Assembly (NCBI RefSeq): GCF_000820185.1
Contig: NZ_CDCA01000036.1
Span: 372,786-436,785, forward strand
From: Aeromonas tecta
GTDB lineage: Bacteria > Pseudomonadota > Gammaproteobacteria > Enterobacterales > Aeromonadaceae
Direction: 5' to 3'
Length of the DNA stretch: 64,000 nt
The notes under the pieces are model-generated. The model was not told the DNA's origin and searched no databases. It worked only from the letters and a program-made list of their open reading frames with translations. The position numbers and the translations under genes are program-made. Of this stretch, positions 54,901 to 64,000 are shown one piece after another (the first letter of the stretch is position 1; each line of letters begins with the position of its first letter).

Positions 54901-55935
54901 GTGGCAAAGAAAGCAAAACTCAATCTGGGTCAACAAAGGCGCGTCCAGGCTAACCGCGAACGGCGGCTGCAAAAAGATCACACGACAGTGGTGGATGACA
55001 CCCTGTTTGGCCCGGCCATCGAAGGGATGGTGATCAGCCGTTTCGGTCAGCATGCCGATGTGGAAGCGACCGACGGCACCATCCACCGCAGCAACCTGCG
55101 TCGCAGCAGCATCAGCAGCCTGGTGTGCGGTGACAAGGTGGTCTGGCGTCCCGGCCTCAATGCCGCGACCCCCGGGGTCATCGAGGCGGTACATCCGCGC
55201 CACTCGGTGCTGACCCGGCCGGACTTCTACGACGGGGTCAAACCCATCGCTGCCAACATCGACCAGATCATCATCGTCTCGGCGGTGATGCCCGAGTTCT
55301 CCACCAACATCGTCGATCGCTACCTGGTGGCCGCCGAGGACGTGGAAATCGCGCCGCTTATCGTGCTGAACAAGGTCGACATGCTCGATGACGCGGCCCG
55401 CGTGCGCATCGAGCGCCAGCTCACCCCCTATCGCAAGCTCGGCTACCAGGTGATCCTGGTGAGTTGCGAGAGCGGCGAAGGGCTCGATGAGCTCAAGGCG
55501 CAGTTCGACGGCAAGATCAGCATCTTCGTCGGCCAGTCCGGGGTGGGCAAGTCTTCCCTGGCCAATGCCCTGATGCCGGGACTGGGCGTGCTCACCGGCG
55601 AGATCTCCGAAAACTCGGGGCTCGGTCAGCACACCACCACCACGGCGCGGCTCTACCACTTCCCGAGCGGCGGCGATCTCATCGATTCTCCCGGAATCCG
55701 CGAGTTCGCGCTCTGGCACCTGGAAGCCGATCGCATCACCTGGTGCTTCGTCGAGTTTCGTGACTACCTGGGTGGTTGCCGCTTCCGCGACTGCACCCAC
55801 AAGGACGATCCCGGTTGCGCCCTGCGTGCCGCGGTCGACAGTGGCGACATCAGCGCGGATCGCTTCCACAACTATCACCGCATCCTGGAAACCATGCAGG
55901 AAGCTCGCCACGGTCGGCAACAAGCCCGGCTGTGA
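54901..55935 (+). CDS. rsgA: Ribosome small-subunit biogenesis GTPase RsgA
   Basis: A 344-residue circularly permuted GTPase acting late in 30S assembly. An OB-fold (about 40-105) precedes the G domain with motif order G4 (VLNKVD), G1 ([10 protein letters not shown]), G3 (DSPG), then the zinc motif [17 protein letters not shown] chose GTG at 54901 because [18 protein letters not shown] aligns with the known N-terminus; no strong ribosome site is visible there. psd follows 21 bases later. Confidence 0.94.
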   Translation: MAKKAKLNLGQQRRVQANRERRLQKDHTTVVDDTLFGPAIEGMVISRFGQHADVEATDGTIHRSNLRRSSISSLVCGDKVVWRPGLNAATPGVIEAVHPRHSVLTRPDFYDGVKPIAANIDQIIIVSAVMPEFSTNIVDRYLVAAEDVEIAPLIVLNKVDMLDDAARVRIERQLTPYRKLGYQVILVSCESGEGLDELKAQFDGKISIFVGQSGVGKSSLANALMPGLGVLTGEISENSGLGQHTTTTARLYHFPSGGDLIDSPGIREFALWHLEADRITWCFVEFRDYLGGCRFRDCTHKDDPGCALRAAVDSGDISADRFHNYHRILETMQEARHGRQQARL

Positions 55936-55956
55936 CCCATTCAACGAATTCTGTAG

Positions 55957-56838
55957 ATGAAGATCATGAGCATCACTGACAACCTGAAAATTGCCGGTCA
56001 ATACTGCCTGCCCAAACACGCCGTCTCCCGCCTGGTGGGCAAGCTCGCGGCCGCCGAAGCTGGCAACCTCACCACCAAGGTGATCGAAGCCTTTATCAAG
56101 CGCTACCAGGTCGACATGAGCGAAGCGCTCCATGAAGAGCCGGCGTTTTACAAGAGCTTCAACCACTTCTTCACCCGTGAGCTCAAACCGGGGATCCGCC
56201 CGGTGGTGGACGATGCCATGACCCTGGCGCTGCCGGTGGACGGTACCGTCAGCCAGCTCGGCCCCATCCATCAGGGCCGCATCATTCAGGCCAAGGGCCA
56301 CGACTACAGCGCCCGCGAGCTGCTGGGTGGTTATGACGATCTGGTCGCGCCGTTCAAGGACGGGGACTTTGCCACCATCTATCTGGCGCCCAAGGATTAC
56401 CACCGCATCCACATGCCGCTGGACGGCGTGCTGGAGAGCATGGTGTTCGTGCCAGGGGATCTGTTCTCCGTTAACCCGCTCACCGCCGAGAACGTGCCGA
56501 ACCTGTTCGCCCGCAACGAACGGGTGGTGGCCACCTTCCGCACCCCCCATGGTCCCATGGCGCTGGTGCTGGTCGGTGCCACTATCGTCGCCAGCATCGA
56601 GACCATCTGGGCTGGCAACATAGCGCCGACCAAGCACAAGGAAGTGGTGCGCTGGGATTACAGCGGCGATGAAGCCATCACCCTGCAAAAAGGCGCCGAG
56701 ATGGGCCTGTTTAAACTTGGCAGCACCGTCGTCTGCCTGTTTGGCCCGGGCATGCTGGCCGGTTTCGAACCGCACCTGGCCAACGGCGTCACCACCCGCA
56801 TGGGGCAACCCTTCGCCACCCTGGCGGCCAAGGCATGA
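55957..56838 (+). CDS. psd: Phosphatidylserine decarboxylase proenzyme
   Basis: A 293-residue membrane-associated proenzyme that makes phosphatidylethanolamine. Self-cleavage at LGST (Gly255-Ser256) creates the pyruvoyl group; the autoprocessing triad Asp95 (PVDGTVSQ), His152 (YHRIHMP) and Ser256 is complete. The ATG at 55957 is used here; the one three codons later (MSITDN) is equally possible. It lies in an rsgA-psd operon and overlaps the next gene by four bases. Confidence 0.95.
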   Translation: MKIMSITDNLKIAGQYCLPKHAVSRLVGKLAAAEAGNLTTKVIEAFIKRYQVDMSEALHEEPAFYKSFNHFFTRELKPGIRPVVDDAMTLALPVDGTVSQLGPIHQGRIIQAKGHDYSARELLGGYDDLVAPFKDGDFATIYLAPKDYHRIHMPLDGVLESMVFVPGDLFSVNPLTAENVPNLFARNERVVATFRTPHGPMALVLVGATIVASIETIWAGNIAPTKHKEVVRWDYSGDEAITLQKGAEMGLFKLGSTVVCLFGPGMLAGFEPHLANGVTTRMGQPFATLAAKA

Positions 56839-57104
56839 GTGAGCAACCTATTGTACCGGCGCAGCGAAAGAACCCGCTGCACGGGCTGACCCTTGAGGCG
56901 ATAGTCACTGCCCTGGTGGCCCATTACGGCTGGGAGCAACTGGGGAAGGAGATCGACATCCGTTGCTTCACCCAGGATCCCAGCATCAAATCCAGCCTGA
57001 AATTCTTGCGAAAAACCCCCTGGGCCCGGGAGAAGGTCGAGAGCCTCTACCTGTACGTCCAGCGCAAGCAGGCGAAAAAGAAGGAAGACCCCGATGGCGT
57101 TTAA
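56835..57104 (+). CDS. VF530-family DNA-binding protein (DUF2132)
   Basis: An 89-residue basic protein. The core [20 protein letters not shown] and [20 protein letters not shown] is the VF530 signature, a small helical domain whose structure suggested DNA binding. The role is unknown. It overlaps psd by ATGA and the next gene by 11 bases, so it is translationally coupled in the rsgA-psd operon. Confidence 0.88.
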   Translation: MSEQPIVPAQRKNPLHGLTLEAIVTALVAHYGWEQLGKEIDIRCFTQDPSIKSSLKFLRKTPWAREKVESLYLYVQRKQAKKKEDPDGV

Positions 57105-57345
57105 AATTACCTACACCTACAACAAGCAGGCCAAGGAAATCGGCTACGCCAACGACAAGTTCAACAGCATCTACGATGCCATTGCCGCCGCTGAAGGCGT
57201 TAACTTGTCCAGCTTCCATGCCATGGAAGCCCAGCTGGCCCAGGTCTGCCGCCGCGACAAGAAGAGCGTGAAAGACTACCGGGAGAACTACTTCAAGGAG
57301 TTGGGTTTCTCCAACATCGTCATCGAACGGGATGGCCAGGAATAA
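57094..57345 (+). CDS. DUF2960-like small protein
   Basis: An 83-residue protein with a beta-start ([19 protein letters not shown]), a helical middle ([20 protein letters not shown]) and a C-terminal [19 protein letters not shown]. This layout is that of the DUF2960 family of Vibrio/Aeromonas, function unknown. It overlaps the VF530 gene by 11 bases and is followed one base later by a lipoprotein gene. Confidence 0.72.
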   Translation: MAFKITYTYNKQAKEIGYANDKFNSIYDAIAAAEGVNLSSFHAMEAQLAQVCRRDKKSVKDYRENYFKELGFSNIVIERDGQE

Positions 57346-57346
57346 G

Positions 57347-57751
57347 ATGCGCACCCTGACCCTGATGGCCGCCTCCCTGCTGCTGGCGGCCTGCAGCACC
57401 TCGCAGCAACAACTGGTCGGCAACGATCAAGATGCCCACGGCTGCCGTGCCAGTGCCGGCTACCAGTGGTCGGCCCTGACCAATCAGTGCGTGCGGCTGT
57501 TCGAGCAGGCCGTCCGGCTGCAATCCTTGAAGGCCAGCGAGACCGGCAGCGCCTTCGTGCTGTTCAACGCCGATCAGAGCCAGGCCGAGCTGACCCTGCC
57601 GAGCGGCGAGCAGATCCGGCTGGTTCGTCAGGGGGAAGAAGGCAACCACTCCTGGCAGGGAGGCGCCTACCAGCTCTTCCCCTGGAAGGGCTATGTGCTC
57701 AAGTCCGGCGAACAGCCCCTGTTCCACGGTGATAGCGCCCTGTCCCAGTGA
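57347..57751 (+). CDS. Unrecognised lipoprotein
   Basis: A 134-residue lipoprotein: signal peptide with lipobox LLAAC at about residue 16, then a domain with two Cys (HGCRASAGYQWSALTNQC) likely to form a disulfide, and a beta-rich remainder (QAELTLPSGEQIRLV). I do not recognise a family. It begins one base after the preceding stop and ends the rsgA-psd operon; a strong terminator follows. Confidence 0.75.
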   Translation: MRTLTLMAASLLLAACSTSQQQLVGNDQDAHGCRASAGYQWSALTNQCVRLFEQAVRLQSLKASETGSAFVLFNADQSQAELTLPSGEQIRLVRQGEEGNHSWQGGAYQLFPWKGYVLKSGEQPLFHGDSALSQ

Positions 57752-57766
57752 ACTGCCTGACCATCA

Positions 57767-57799
57767 AACCCCCGGCCTCTGCCGGGGGTTTTGTTTTTG
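57767..57799 (+). terminator. Terminator of the rsgA-psd operon
   Basis: A ten-base perfect stem AACCCCCGGC/GCCGGGGGTT with CTCT loop is followed by TTGTTTTTG. Confidence 0.93.
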
Positions 57800-57955
57800 C
57801 GGCATCTGGCTGGCAGGACAGATCCAAAACAAAAGAGCCACACCCAGAGGGCGTGGCAAAGGTAGGCAGGGTCACTCATCCAGCATGGCCAGCAGGGACT
57901 GGCCGATAACACAGCATCATCATGAAGGGGGACGCCTCAGCGCGGCCCCTCTTAC

Positions 57956-58285
57956 TTAACGATCGATGGCGTCCAGCACTCGGGCGGAGTAGACCATGGC
58001 GGCGCCGGTGTTCATGGCGATGGCAACGCCGAGGGCATCGGCAATCTCGGCACGGCTGGCCCCCTGCTTGAGCGCCGCATCCGCGTGTACCACGATGCAA
58101 CCGTCGCAGCGGGTGGTGACGGCCACCGCCAGCGAGATGAGCTCGCGGGTCTTGCCATCCAGAGTGCTATTCTTGCTGCCGGCGGATGAGAGCTGCTGAT
58201 AACCCTTGAGGGTATCGGGGCTCAGGGTGCCCAGCTCCATCACGCGGCCCATCAGCTCTTTACGGTATTGTTCCCAATCTTGCAT
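57956..58285 (-). CDS. Carboxymuconolactone decarboxylase/AhpD-like protein
   Basis: A 109-residue all-helical protein of the CMD superfamily. TRCDGCIVVHADAAL carries the AhpD-type CXXC plus His, suggesting peroxidase or disulfide-reductase activity rather than lactone decarboxylation. The ATG at 58285 matches the family start; the upstream frame crosses the promoter region. It is divergent from an AraC-type gene 112 bases away, which probably regulates it. Confidence 0.88.
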   Translation of the reverse strand: MQDWEQYRKELMGRVMELGTLSPDTLKGYQQLSSAGSKNSTLDGKTRELISLAVAVTTRCDGCIVVHADAALKQGASRAEIADALGVAIAMNTGAAMVYSARVLDAIDR

Positions 58286-58397
58286 CTTGACTCTCCACTC
58301 TCGACTGGCGGGCCATTCCCGCTCGATGTCCACAGTATTGCAGCCGACGGTGAATCGATTAATACTAAAAAGACGCAATTTAAGGTCAAATTGAATC

Positions 58398-59297
58398 ATG
58401 AATGAGATCGATACACTCATCAGTCAGGCCGGTATCCGTGGCTCCTTCGATGTGCGCTGTCTCTATCAGGGGGGCTTCAGCCTCCCCCACGAGCAGAGCC
58501 CGGCCGGGGTGATGCCGTTTCATCTGCTGATGAAGGGTGAGATCAGGATCAGCACCCCGTCGGGCCAGGCGTTGGTGATGCAACCGGGGGATCTGCTGTT
58601 GCTGCCGGGTGGGGAACCCCATGTCATCTGGCGCGACGGGGCCGAGCTCGGCGATCGGGAGCAACGGGACGGCAGCTTGCCGGTACGCGGCGATGGCGGG
58701 GACGAGGTGGAGTTTCTGTGCGGCGAATTTCATTACCAGGGCCCGCAGCGCCCCCTGCTGCTGGATGCCTTGCCCAGCCCGCTCTGCATTCCCCTGCTTG
58801 GTAGTGAGTCGCGCCAGGCGCTGGAGCTGGTGTTGCGGCTGATCCGCCATGAGCTGCAACGGGAGCAACAGGGTTCGGGCGCCGTGCTGACGGCCCTGAG
58901 TCAGGTGCTGCTGGCCATGGGGCTACGCGCCCATGCCAGCGATCCGAACGGGGCACTTGGTCTGGTGGGGGCCCTGCAGGATCCCAAGCTGGGGGGATCC
59001 CTGCAGGCCGTGCTGGCCAATCCCGCCCACCCCTGGAGCGTGGATGAGCTGGCAGCCCTGGCCGCCATGTCGCGGGCGACCTATTTTCGCCATTTTCGCC
59101 AACGGCTCGGCTGCAGTGTCTGGGAGTTCGTGGTGCGGGTGAGGATGGTGCGGGCAGGTGAACTGCTGCGCCAGCCGGATCATCTGCCCATCGGCGAGGT
59201 GGCCATGCGGGTCGGCTATCAGTCAGAGGCCTCCTTTGCCAAGGCATTCAAACAGTTGACCGGCATGGCGCCGGGCAAGTTTCGCCAGCTGGGCTGA
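58398..59297 (+). CDS. AraC-family transcriptional regulator (cupin_6 type)
   Basis: A 299-residue regulator. The N-terminal cupin (about 15-130; FHLLMKGEIRI, PGDLLLLPGGEPHVI) senses an unknown ligand. The C-terminal double helix-turn-helix (about 205-299) reads WSVDELAALAAMSRATYFRHF and IGEVAMRVGYQSEASFAKAFK. Its divergent partner encodes an AhpD-like protein, the likely target. This pairing is common for the subfamily. Confidence 0.9.
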   Translation: MNEIDTLISQAGIRGSFDVRCLYQGGFSLPHEQSPAGVMPFHLLMKGEIRISTPSGQALVMQPGDLLLLPGGEPHVIWRDGAELGDREQRDGSLPVRGDGGDEVEFLCGEFHYQGPQRPLLLDALPSPLCIPLLGSESRQALELVLRLIRHELQREQQGSGAVLTALSQVLLAMGLRAHASDPNGALGLVGALQDPKLGGSLQAVLANPAHPWSVDELAALAAMSRATYFRHFRQRLGCSVWEFVVRVRMVRAGELLRQPDHLPIGEVAMRVGYQSEASFAKAFKQLTGMAPGKFRQLG

Positions 59298-59324
59298 CTC
59301 GGCCACCCGTGAGGCGCCCAAAAA

Positions 59325-59355
59325 ACAACACCCCGTTCGTTGAACGGGGTGTTGT
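59325..59355. terminator. Strong bidirectional terminator
   Basis: A 14-base perfect stem (59325-59338 with 59342-59355) lies between the convergent AraC and lipoprotein genes. A run of A on the left makes a T-run for the reverse strand. Confidence 0.92.
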
Positions 59356-59392
59356 TGTGCAAGCCACCCGGAAGGAGGCGAGCAGGGCAGGA

Positions 59393-59887
59393 TCAGTTGC
59401 CGAGGGTGGCGAACAGGCTCTGCTCCAGGCTACCACGGGACACACAGACCGGCGTGATGGAGGGGGCCAGCACGCGCTCGCCGGAACCTTCAACGAAATA
59501 GAGCTGGGTGTTGCCCTTGACGTTGACGGTGGCCACGCTGTTGCTGCCGCTCTGGGTGATGATCAGGTTGATCTGCAGGTTGGGGTTGCCCAGTGCGACC
59601 TTGGAACCCATGGTGCCACAATCCAGCCACTCCAGACCCTCGGCCGAGTTCTCGACGTTGGCGGTCATCAGACCGGAGCCACGCTGGCTGTTCTCGATAT
59701 TCAGGCCATGATCGCCAAACCACTTCTCGGCGCGGGCCCACACCAGATCGACCGGGATCTGCAGCTCCTGGGTATTGTTGGTTGCCTTGGCGACCGGCGG
59801 GGTATAGCGGTACTGCTCGCCGCCATTGTTGTCACTGGCACAACCGACCATCAACAGGGCCAGGGCGCCCCCCATTATCTTCTTCAT
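59393..59887 (-). CDS. Unrecognised lipoprotein
   Basis: A 164-residue lipoprotein with lipobox LMVGC near residue 16. The mature part contains [20 protein letters not shown], a beta-rich middle ([23 protein letters not shown] cut here to its pattern) and two Cys (WLDCGTMG and TPVCVSRG) that may pair. It is faintly reminiscent of BamC-type lipoproteins but not assignable. The ATG at 59887 starts the signal peptide. It is divergent from the EAL gene. Confidence 0.72.
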   Translation of the reverse strand: MKKIMGGALALLMVGCASDNNGGEQYRYTPPVAKATNNTQELQIPVDLVWARAEKWFGDHGLNIENSQRGSGLMTANVENSAEGLEWLDCGTMGSKVALGNPNLQINLIITQSGSNSVATVNVKGNTQLYFVEGSGERVLAPSITPVCVSRGSLEQSLFATLGN

Positions 59888-60044
59888 GTTGCTTCTCTCG
59901 TCCATAAGGCCACCACAGGCCAATCGGCGGCTATTATGGGGCCCGCGACACAGACTGTCAGCAGGGATCGGCATAAATGGTCAAGCCTCCGCCCAAGCTT
60001 TACAAAACTGGCCTGTTATCATAGATTTGCTCGAAGTCTCCCCC

Positions 60045-62027
60045 GTGAGTGTCTGTGTGAATTCCTTGCTCACCCTGGCTCTGCTGCAGCAGATCATCGA
60101 CCAGTTACCCATGAATATCTTTTGCCGAGATACGGACGGACGCTACCTGTTCGCCAACAAGGTCTTCGCAAAGGAAGCTGGCTTGCAACATCCCCATGAG
60201 CTCATCGGCAAGACGGATGCCGAAATGCCATGGGGCGACATGTTCCGGGAGGAAGATCAGCGCCTGCTGGCCGAGAGGCAGCCACTGCTGCACCAGCAAC
60301 TGCACTGCAACAGCGGCGACGCCACCAGCTGGATGGAGATCCACAAGGTGCCGCTCTATGACGAGCAAGGGGAACCGCTCGCCCTGTTCGTCATGGTCAG
60401 CGCCATCGATCAGCGCAAGGAGCTGGAGCTGACGTTCCGCCATCAGCAAGTGCTGCAGCGCCGCCTGCTCGACGCCATCCCGGACCCTATCCGGTTGGAA
60501 GACCACCAAGGGGTGCTCATCGACTGCAATCAGGCCTTCCTCGATTTCATGGGACTGGCGGCGAGCGAGGCGCTCGGCCAGCACGTCTCGCCCCGCCTGC
60601 CGGCGGAGCAGGCGATGGGACGAGGTGAATATTGCCTGATGGATGCCAATGGCCAGGGCCGCCATCTGGAGGTGACCCGGGTCGATGTGCCGGATGGCGA
60701 GGGCAATTCCCTCGGCATTCTCACTCTGAGCCGCGACATCACCGGGCTGCGCACCACCCAGGCCCAATTGCAGCAGGAGCAGCACTACGACAGCCTGACC
60801 GGCCTGCTCAAGCTGTCCCATTTCTTGCAGACCAGCCGCCACCTCGGCGCCCGCCAGGCCAGCCTGGTGCTGGTCGACCTGCAGCATTTTCGCGAGATCA
60901 ACGACCGCTTCGGCATCCGGATCGCCGATCGGCTGCTAAACCAGGTGGCCCGTCGCCTGCAACGGCTGGCCCCGCCGCAATCCTTGTTGTGCCGGGTGGC
61001 GGCCGATGACTTCGCCCTGCTGCTGCCACAGTTGCCCCTCCCCCTGAACGAATGGAGCCGCCAGCTGCAACACGAGCTGATGACGCCCTATCAGGTCGAG
61101 GAGCACAGGATCCAGATCCCGGTCTTCCTCGGCATCGCCCAGGGCAAGGCCAACGATGCCGAGCGCCTGCTCAGCCACGCCGAGGCGGCGCTGGCCCAGG
61201 GTAAACGCCAGCAGCAGCACTGCACCCTGTTTGACCCCGAGCTCGACGCCAAACTCAAGCGACGCCAGCTGATCGCGGCCCAGTTGCCGCTCGCCATCAA
61301 GGCGGCCGAGCTGACCGCGGTCTACCAGCCCATCATCTGCACCCACAACAATCACCTGCACGGGGCAGAGCTGCTCTGTCGCTGGCCTCACCCGGTGTTT
61401 GGCATGATCTCGCCAGACGAGTTCATCCCCCTGGCGGAAGAGCTCGGTCTCATCGGCCAGCTCGGTCAGCTGATGCTGGAGCTGGGCTGCGCCCAGCTGG
61501 CCCGCTGGCAAGTGGCGGCGCCGGATCTGGTGCTCTCCATCAACCTGTCGCCGCTGCAGTTTCGCGATCCCGAGCTCTGCTCCCAGATCTTTGCCTGCAT
61601 CGAGCGCCACGGGTTGGCTCCCTGGCAGCTGGAGCTGGAGATCACCGAAGGGGTGCTGATGGAAAACGCCGACGAGATTGAGAGCAACCTCGCCAGCCTG
61701 ATCGAGGCCGGTTTCCAGCTTGCCATCGACGATTTCGGCACCGGCTACTGCTCGCTGGCCTACCTGCCGCGGCTGCAGGTATCGACCCTCAAGCTGGACA
61801 GAAGCTTCACCCAGGGGCTGTCGACCAATCAGGCCACCACCGCCATCGTGCGCTCCGTCATCGGCCTCAGCCATGAGCTCGGCATCAAGATCACCGCCGA
61901 AGGGGTGGAAACCCAGGAGCAGCAAGCCTGGCTGGTGCAGGCAGGCTGCGATCGACTGCAGGGCTTCCTGTTCAGTCGCCCCCTCCCCCCCGCCGAATTT
62001 GCCCGCAACTACCAGTTGCCGGGCTGA
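60045..62027 (+). CDS. PAS-PAS-GGDEF-EAL signalling protein, probable c-di-GMP phosphodiesterase
   Basis: About 660 residues. Two PAS-like domains ([40 protein letters not shown]) are followed by a degenerate GGDEF domain (the motif reads AADDF) and an EAL domain. The EAL signature itself reads ELL (GAELLCRW), but the other catalytic positions look intact: [30 protein letters not shown] and AEGVETQEQ. It likely hydrolyses c-di-GMP with the GGDEF part regulatory. No membrane segment. The start is uncertain: GTG at 60045 is chosen without a good ribosome site. Confidence 0.82.
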   Translation: MSVCVNSLLTLALLQQIIDQLPMNIFCRDTDGRYLFANKVFAKEAGLQHPHELIGKTDAEMPWGDMFREEDQRLLAERQPLLHQQLHCNSGDATSWMEIHKVPLYDEQGEPLALFVMVSAIDQRKELELTFRHQQVLQRRLLDAIPDPIRLEDHQGVLIDCNQAFLDFMGLAASEALGQHVSPRLPAEQAMGRGEYCLMDANGQGRHLEVTRVDVPDGEGNSLGILTLSRDITGLRTTQAQLQQEQHYDSLTGLLKLSHFLQTSRHLGARQASLVLVDLQHFREINDRFGIRIADRLLNQVARRLQRLAPPQSLLCRVAADDFALLLPQLPLPLNEWSRQLQHELMTPYQVEEHRIQIPVFLGIAQGKANDAERLLSHAEAALAQGKRQQQHCTLFDPELDAKLKRRQLIAAQLPLAIKAAELTAVYQPIICTHNNHLHGAELLCRWPHPVFGMISPDEFIPLAEELGLIGQLGQLMLELGCAQLARWQVAAPDLVLSINLSPLQFRDPELCSQIFACIERHGLAPWQLELEITEGVLMENADEIESNLASLIEAGFQLAIDDFGTGYCSLAYLPRLQVSTLKLDRSFTQGLSTNQATTAIVRSVIGLSHELGIKITAEGVETQEQQAWLVQAGCDRLQGFLFSRPLPPAEFARNYQLPG

Positions 62028-62040
62028 CTCGCGAGCAACA

Positions 62041-62070
62041 AAAAGACCACTCGAGGTGGCCTTTTGTTTT
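62041..62070 (+). terminator. Terminator of the EAL gene
   Basis: An imperfect stem (AAAAG-CCAC with GTGG-CTTTT, one mismatch) is followed by GTTTT. Confidence 0.7.
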
Positions 62071-62073
62071 GAG

Positions 62074-62110
62074 CACCCTCTCCCTCTGGGAGAGGGTTGG
62101 GGTGAGGGTG
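62074..62110. repeat. Palindromic REP-like repeat
   Basis: ACCCTCTCCC and GGGAGAGGGT form a ten-base stem, followed by TGGGGTGAGGGT. This sequence type recurs in intergenic regions of many Proteobacteria. Here it separates the EAL and rraB genes. Confidence 0.65.
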
Positions 62111-62111
62111 A

Positions 62112-62459
62112 TTACTCCTGGAAGTAAGTGCCCCAACCGTCGTAGTCCACACCGTATTTTTCGAGGATCGGCAGCATTTTTTCGATGTCGGCCAGGATAG
62201 GCTCGATCTCCAGCTTGCGCTCCACGGTGGCGTCGAAGCAGAAGATGGGCGCGCCATCGTCCAGCTCCATCTCTTCGGCGTCGGTCACTTCGAAACCGGC
62301 CTTGAACAGGTCAACCGCGGCCTTCTCCAGCAGATCGAAATCCTGGCAGGCAAAGTGGTGCTCAATCTCGTAGTCCACATCCGGATTGCTGCCGTCGGCC
62401 AGCAGTTCGTTGACGATGGCGGTGGTCTCTTCGCGCCACTCTTGCATGTTGATACTCAT
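62112..62459 (-). CDS. rraB: Regulator of ribonuclease activity B
   Basis: A 115-residue acidic protein that binds and inhibits RNase E. The family core is clear: QEWREETTAIVNELLADGSN, IEHHFACQDFDLLEKAAVDL and KYGVDYDGWGTYF at the C-terminus. It is shorter than E. coli RraB because it lacks the acidic tail. The ATG at 62459 aligns with the family start. Confidence 0.92.
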   Translation of the reverse strand: MSINMQEWREETTAIVNELLADGSNPDVDYEIEHHFACQDFDLLEKAAVDLFKAGFEVTDAEEMELDDGAPIFCFDATVERKLEIEPILADIEKMLPILEKYGVDYDGWGTYFQE

Positions 62460-62767
62460 ATAAACCCCAGGCGGTATTGGATGGATGTCGACACCCGACT
62501 GGCAGGCGATCCGCATTGATAACGCGCGGTTGGCCGCCAGGGGCATAGTTGCGGCCAAGCATACTCGCACAGCGCATCCGGCTCAATGCAGCGCACCAAG
62601 ATAACTGCCCCCCGGCCTCCCTCCCAAATGGTGGTGTCGACAAAAACTGGAGAATGGAGCAATAAACCAGCATGAAACGACAACGACACATATGACACTA
62701 CCAGGATAAATAAAGGCAGTTGGTTATCGCTAAATAGCCTTAAAAAGCAGTCTCTTTCACTTCAAAA
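62460..62767. other. Intergenic region between rraB and the protease leader
   Basis: About 300 bases that should contain the rraB and protease promoters. No gene or named operator is recognisable. Confidence 0.5.
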
Positions 62768-62859
62768 CCCGGCGTGACAAACCCGGTCTCGGCAGGTATC
62801 AAGGGACGCGGGTGAATCACTACCCGCCAGGAAAGCGGAGTCCGACGGGCTCCCTTTTT
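62768..62859 (+). promoter_or_regulatory. Candidate attenuator/riboswitch-like leader of the M6 protease gene
   Basis: An intrinsic terminator (stem 62837-62842 with 62848-62853, then TTTTT) lies only 24 bases before the start codon. Upstream are three competing helices: 62768-62775 with 62806-62812; 62808-62813 with 62822-62827; and 62824-62827 with 62835-62838. The last would break the terminator. Ligand or factor unknown. Confidence 0.45.
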
Positions 62860-62883
62860 GATCATGTGAAGGAGCACATAGTA

Positions 62884-64000
62884 ATGCCTACAAAAACAAT
62901 AATGAGCCTGCTTGTCGGCTCGACCCTGATAATTGGAAACCCTGCCATGGCCGCCCCGGTCCACGGCCCCTTCGATGCCCCCCTTGCCGACGAGGTGAAA
63001 GTGCTGGAGATGCTCAAGAAGAGCGGCCGCATCCCGACCCTGGCATCCCCTGAACAGGAGCAGGCCGCCCTGGCCCGCTACTACCGGGAGAAGGTACGCA
63101 GCTACCCCGGCAGCAGCGGCAGCCTGGCCCAGAAGGAGGGCAAGGTGCGGGAGACCATCCTCAAGAAGATCCGCCTGAACGGCACCGCGCGCGCCGGCGA
63201 TCGGGTGCCCACCCTGCTGCTCAAGGCTATCGAGAAGGAGCGCTACCGCGGACAGATGCGCAAGGACAAGATCCTCGCCATCCTGGTGGACTTCCCCGAT
63301 TACCCGAAGAACAGCCTGAGCCCGGAGCTCACCAAGATGTACTACCCGGACTACACCCAGGCTCACTACAACGATCTGCTGTTCTCCGCCAAGGGCTACG
63401 CGGGCCCAAACGGCGAGCGCTTCATCTCCATGCGCCAGTTCTACGAGCAGCAGTCCGGCCAGAGCTACAGCGTGCGCGGCCAGGTGGCGGGCTGGTATAC
63501 CGCCGAGAAGAGCGCCACCTACTATGGCAGCAACAAGAACGAGACCGCGGTGCGGGAGCTGGTGAAGGAAGCGCTTGCCCAGGTGGCCGGGGATCCGTCC
63601 ATCGACTTGTCCGAGTTTGATCAGGAAGATCGCTACGACTTGAACGGCAACGGCAATCGCAACGAGCCGGATGGCCTCATCGACCACCTGATGATCTTCC
63701 ACTCCAGCGTGGGGGAAGAGGCGGGCGGCGGCGATCTCGGCGAAGATGCCATCTGGGCCCACCGCTGGAATCTGGGGACGCCCTACCCCATCCCCGGCAC
63801 CAACAGCCCACACGGCAACTTCGGCGGCCAATTCGCGGCCTACGACTACACCATCCAGCCCATCGATGCGGCGGCCGGGGTCTGCGCCCACGAATACGGC
63901 CACGATCTGGGGCTACCGGATGAGTACGACACCAAGTACAGCGGCAAGGGGGAGCCGGTGGCGAGCTGGTCCATCATGTCGTCCGGCTCCTGGGCCGGGA
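62884..64000 (+). CDS. M6-family (PrtV/immune inhibitor A-like) metalloprotease, 5' part
   Basis: The first 372 residues of a secreted zinc protease. Signal peptide (LLVGSTLIIGNPAMA), a propeptide to about 105, then the catalytic domain: KILAILVDFPDYP, SMRQFYEQQSGQSYSV and the zinc site in CAHEYGHDLGLPDEYD, with the Met-turn-like SIMSSGSW at the window edge. Relatives include Vibrio cholerae PrtV and Bacillus immune inhibitor A. AAGGAG lies nine bases before the ATG. The C-terminal half is outside the window. Confidence 0.92.
   Translation, partial: MPTKTIMSLLVGSTLIIGNPAMAAPVHGPFDAPLADEVKVLEMLKKSGRIPTLASPEQEQAALARYYREKVRSYPGSSGSLAQKEGKVRETILKKIRLNGTARAGDRVPTLLLKAIEKERYRGQMRKDKILAILVDFPDYPKNSLSPELTKMYYPDYTQAHYNDLLFSAKGYAGPNGERFISMRQFYEQQSGQSYSVRGQVAGWYTAEKSATYYGSNKNETAVRELVKEALAQVAGDPSIDLSEFDQEDRYDLNGNGNRNEPDGLIDHLMIFHSSVGEEAGGGDLGEDAIWAHRWNLGTPYPIPGTNSPHGNFGGQFAAYDYTIQPIDAAAGVCAHEYGHDLGLPDEYDTKYSGKGEPVASWSIMSSGSWAG

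Noticed and set aside
62768..62812. c-di-GMP-I (GEMM) riboswitch in the protease leader
   Set aside because: CAAACC and GGGACGC are present at roughly the right order, but the GNRA hairpin, the AAAGC segment and the second conserved stem are absent.
62740..63903. 387-codon open frame antisense to the M6 protease
   Set aside because: The forward strand encodes a signal peptide and an HEYGH zinc site with AAGGAG at the start; the reverse translation has no domain.

Overview
The window looks like chromosomal DNA of an Aeromonas species. It is GC-rich with Gammaproteobacterial gene content: Crl, RraB, VF530-type and DUF2960-type small proteins, the gpt-frsA-crl-proB-proA order also known from E. 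coli, orn/rsgA/psd, an ExeM-type nuclease with a GlyGly-CTERM tail, a large secreted GH18 chitinase and an M6 (PrtV-like) protease. Genus assignment is inference from gene content. I see no prophage, insertion sequence or CRISPR array.

Layout. 1-2440: end of a YjjP-type exporter subunit, a DUF3135 protein, mog and a DUF2541 secreted protein. 2545-19706: a complete aryl-polyene (APE) pigment cluster, with a long leftward operon apeC..apeR (sixteen tightly packed genes, including an aromatic ammonia-lyase) and a divergent apeA-apeB pair. 19746-28912: a repeat lipoprotein, a secreted nuclease, psuK-psuG (pseudouridine breakdown), a SpoU/TrmH RNA methyltransferase, a periplasmic binding protein, a universal stress protein, an L,D-transpeptidase-like protein and proBA. 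29047-34400: crl, frsA, gpt, pepD and two very small genes (29 and 39 codons) that each have a ribosome binding site and a terminator. 34478-40495: a YejABEF-type peptide ABC transporter. 40784-46459: divergent chitinase and ExeM/NucH nuclease. 46570-54086: five tRNA-Ala(GGC), gltX, a chemoreceptor, an OapA-domain protein, a cold-shock protein and seven tRNA-Gly(GCC) plus one relic. 54264-64000: orn, rsgA-psd-small genes, an AhpD-like protein with a divergent AraC regulator, a lipoprotein, a PAS/GGDEF/EAL protein, rraB and the start of the M6 metalloprotease.

How they work together. The APE genes form one machine. Starter formation and activation (ammonia-lyase, ApeH) feed ACP-bound elongation (ApeC/E/F/O/P/Q/R, ApeI). 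Acyl/glycosyl transfer (ApeD, ApeJ), methylation (ApeB) and export to the outer membrane (ApeL, ApeM, ApeN, ApeA) follow. The chitinase, nucleases and M6 protease suggest a secreted polymer-degrading lifestyle.

Most unusual observations. (1) Three genes (gltX, proB and the SpoU methyltransferase) each carry a second, diverged copy of their own 3' end immediately downstream. In gltX all six differences are silent or swap one stop codon for another, so the extra copy comes from a functional allele and points to additive homologous recombination. (2) The M6 protease start is preceded by an intrinsic terminator and by mutually exclusive helices, a riboswitch-like arrangement. (3) Two unrecognised micro-genes flank pepD, one with a leader that presents GGA in hairpin loops, both close to CRP-like sites. 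(4) The tRNA-Gly array grew by duplication of a two-gene unit and ends in a decayed tRNA.
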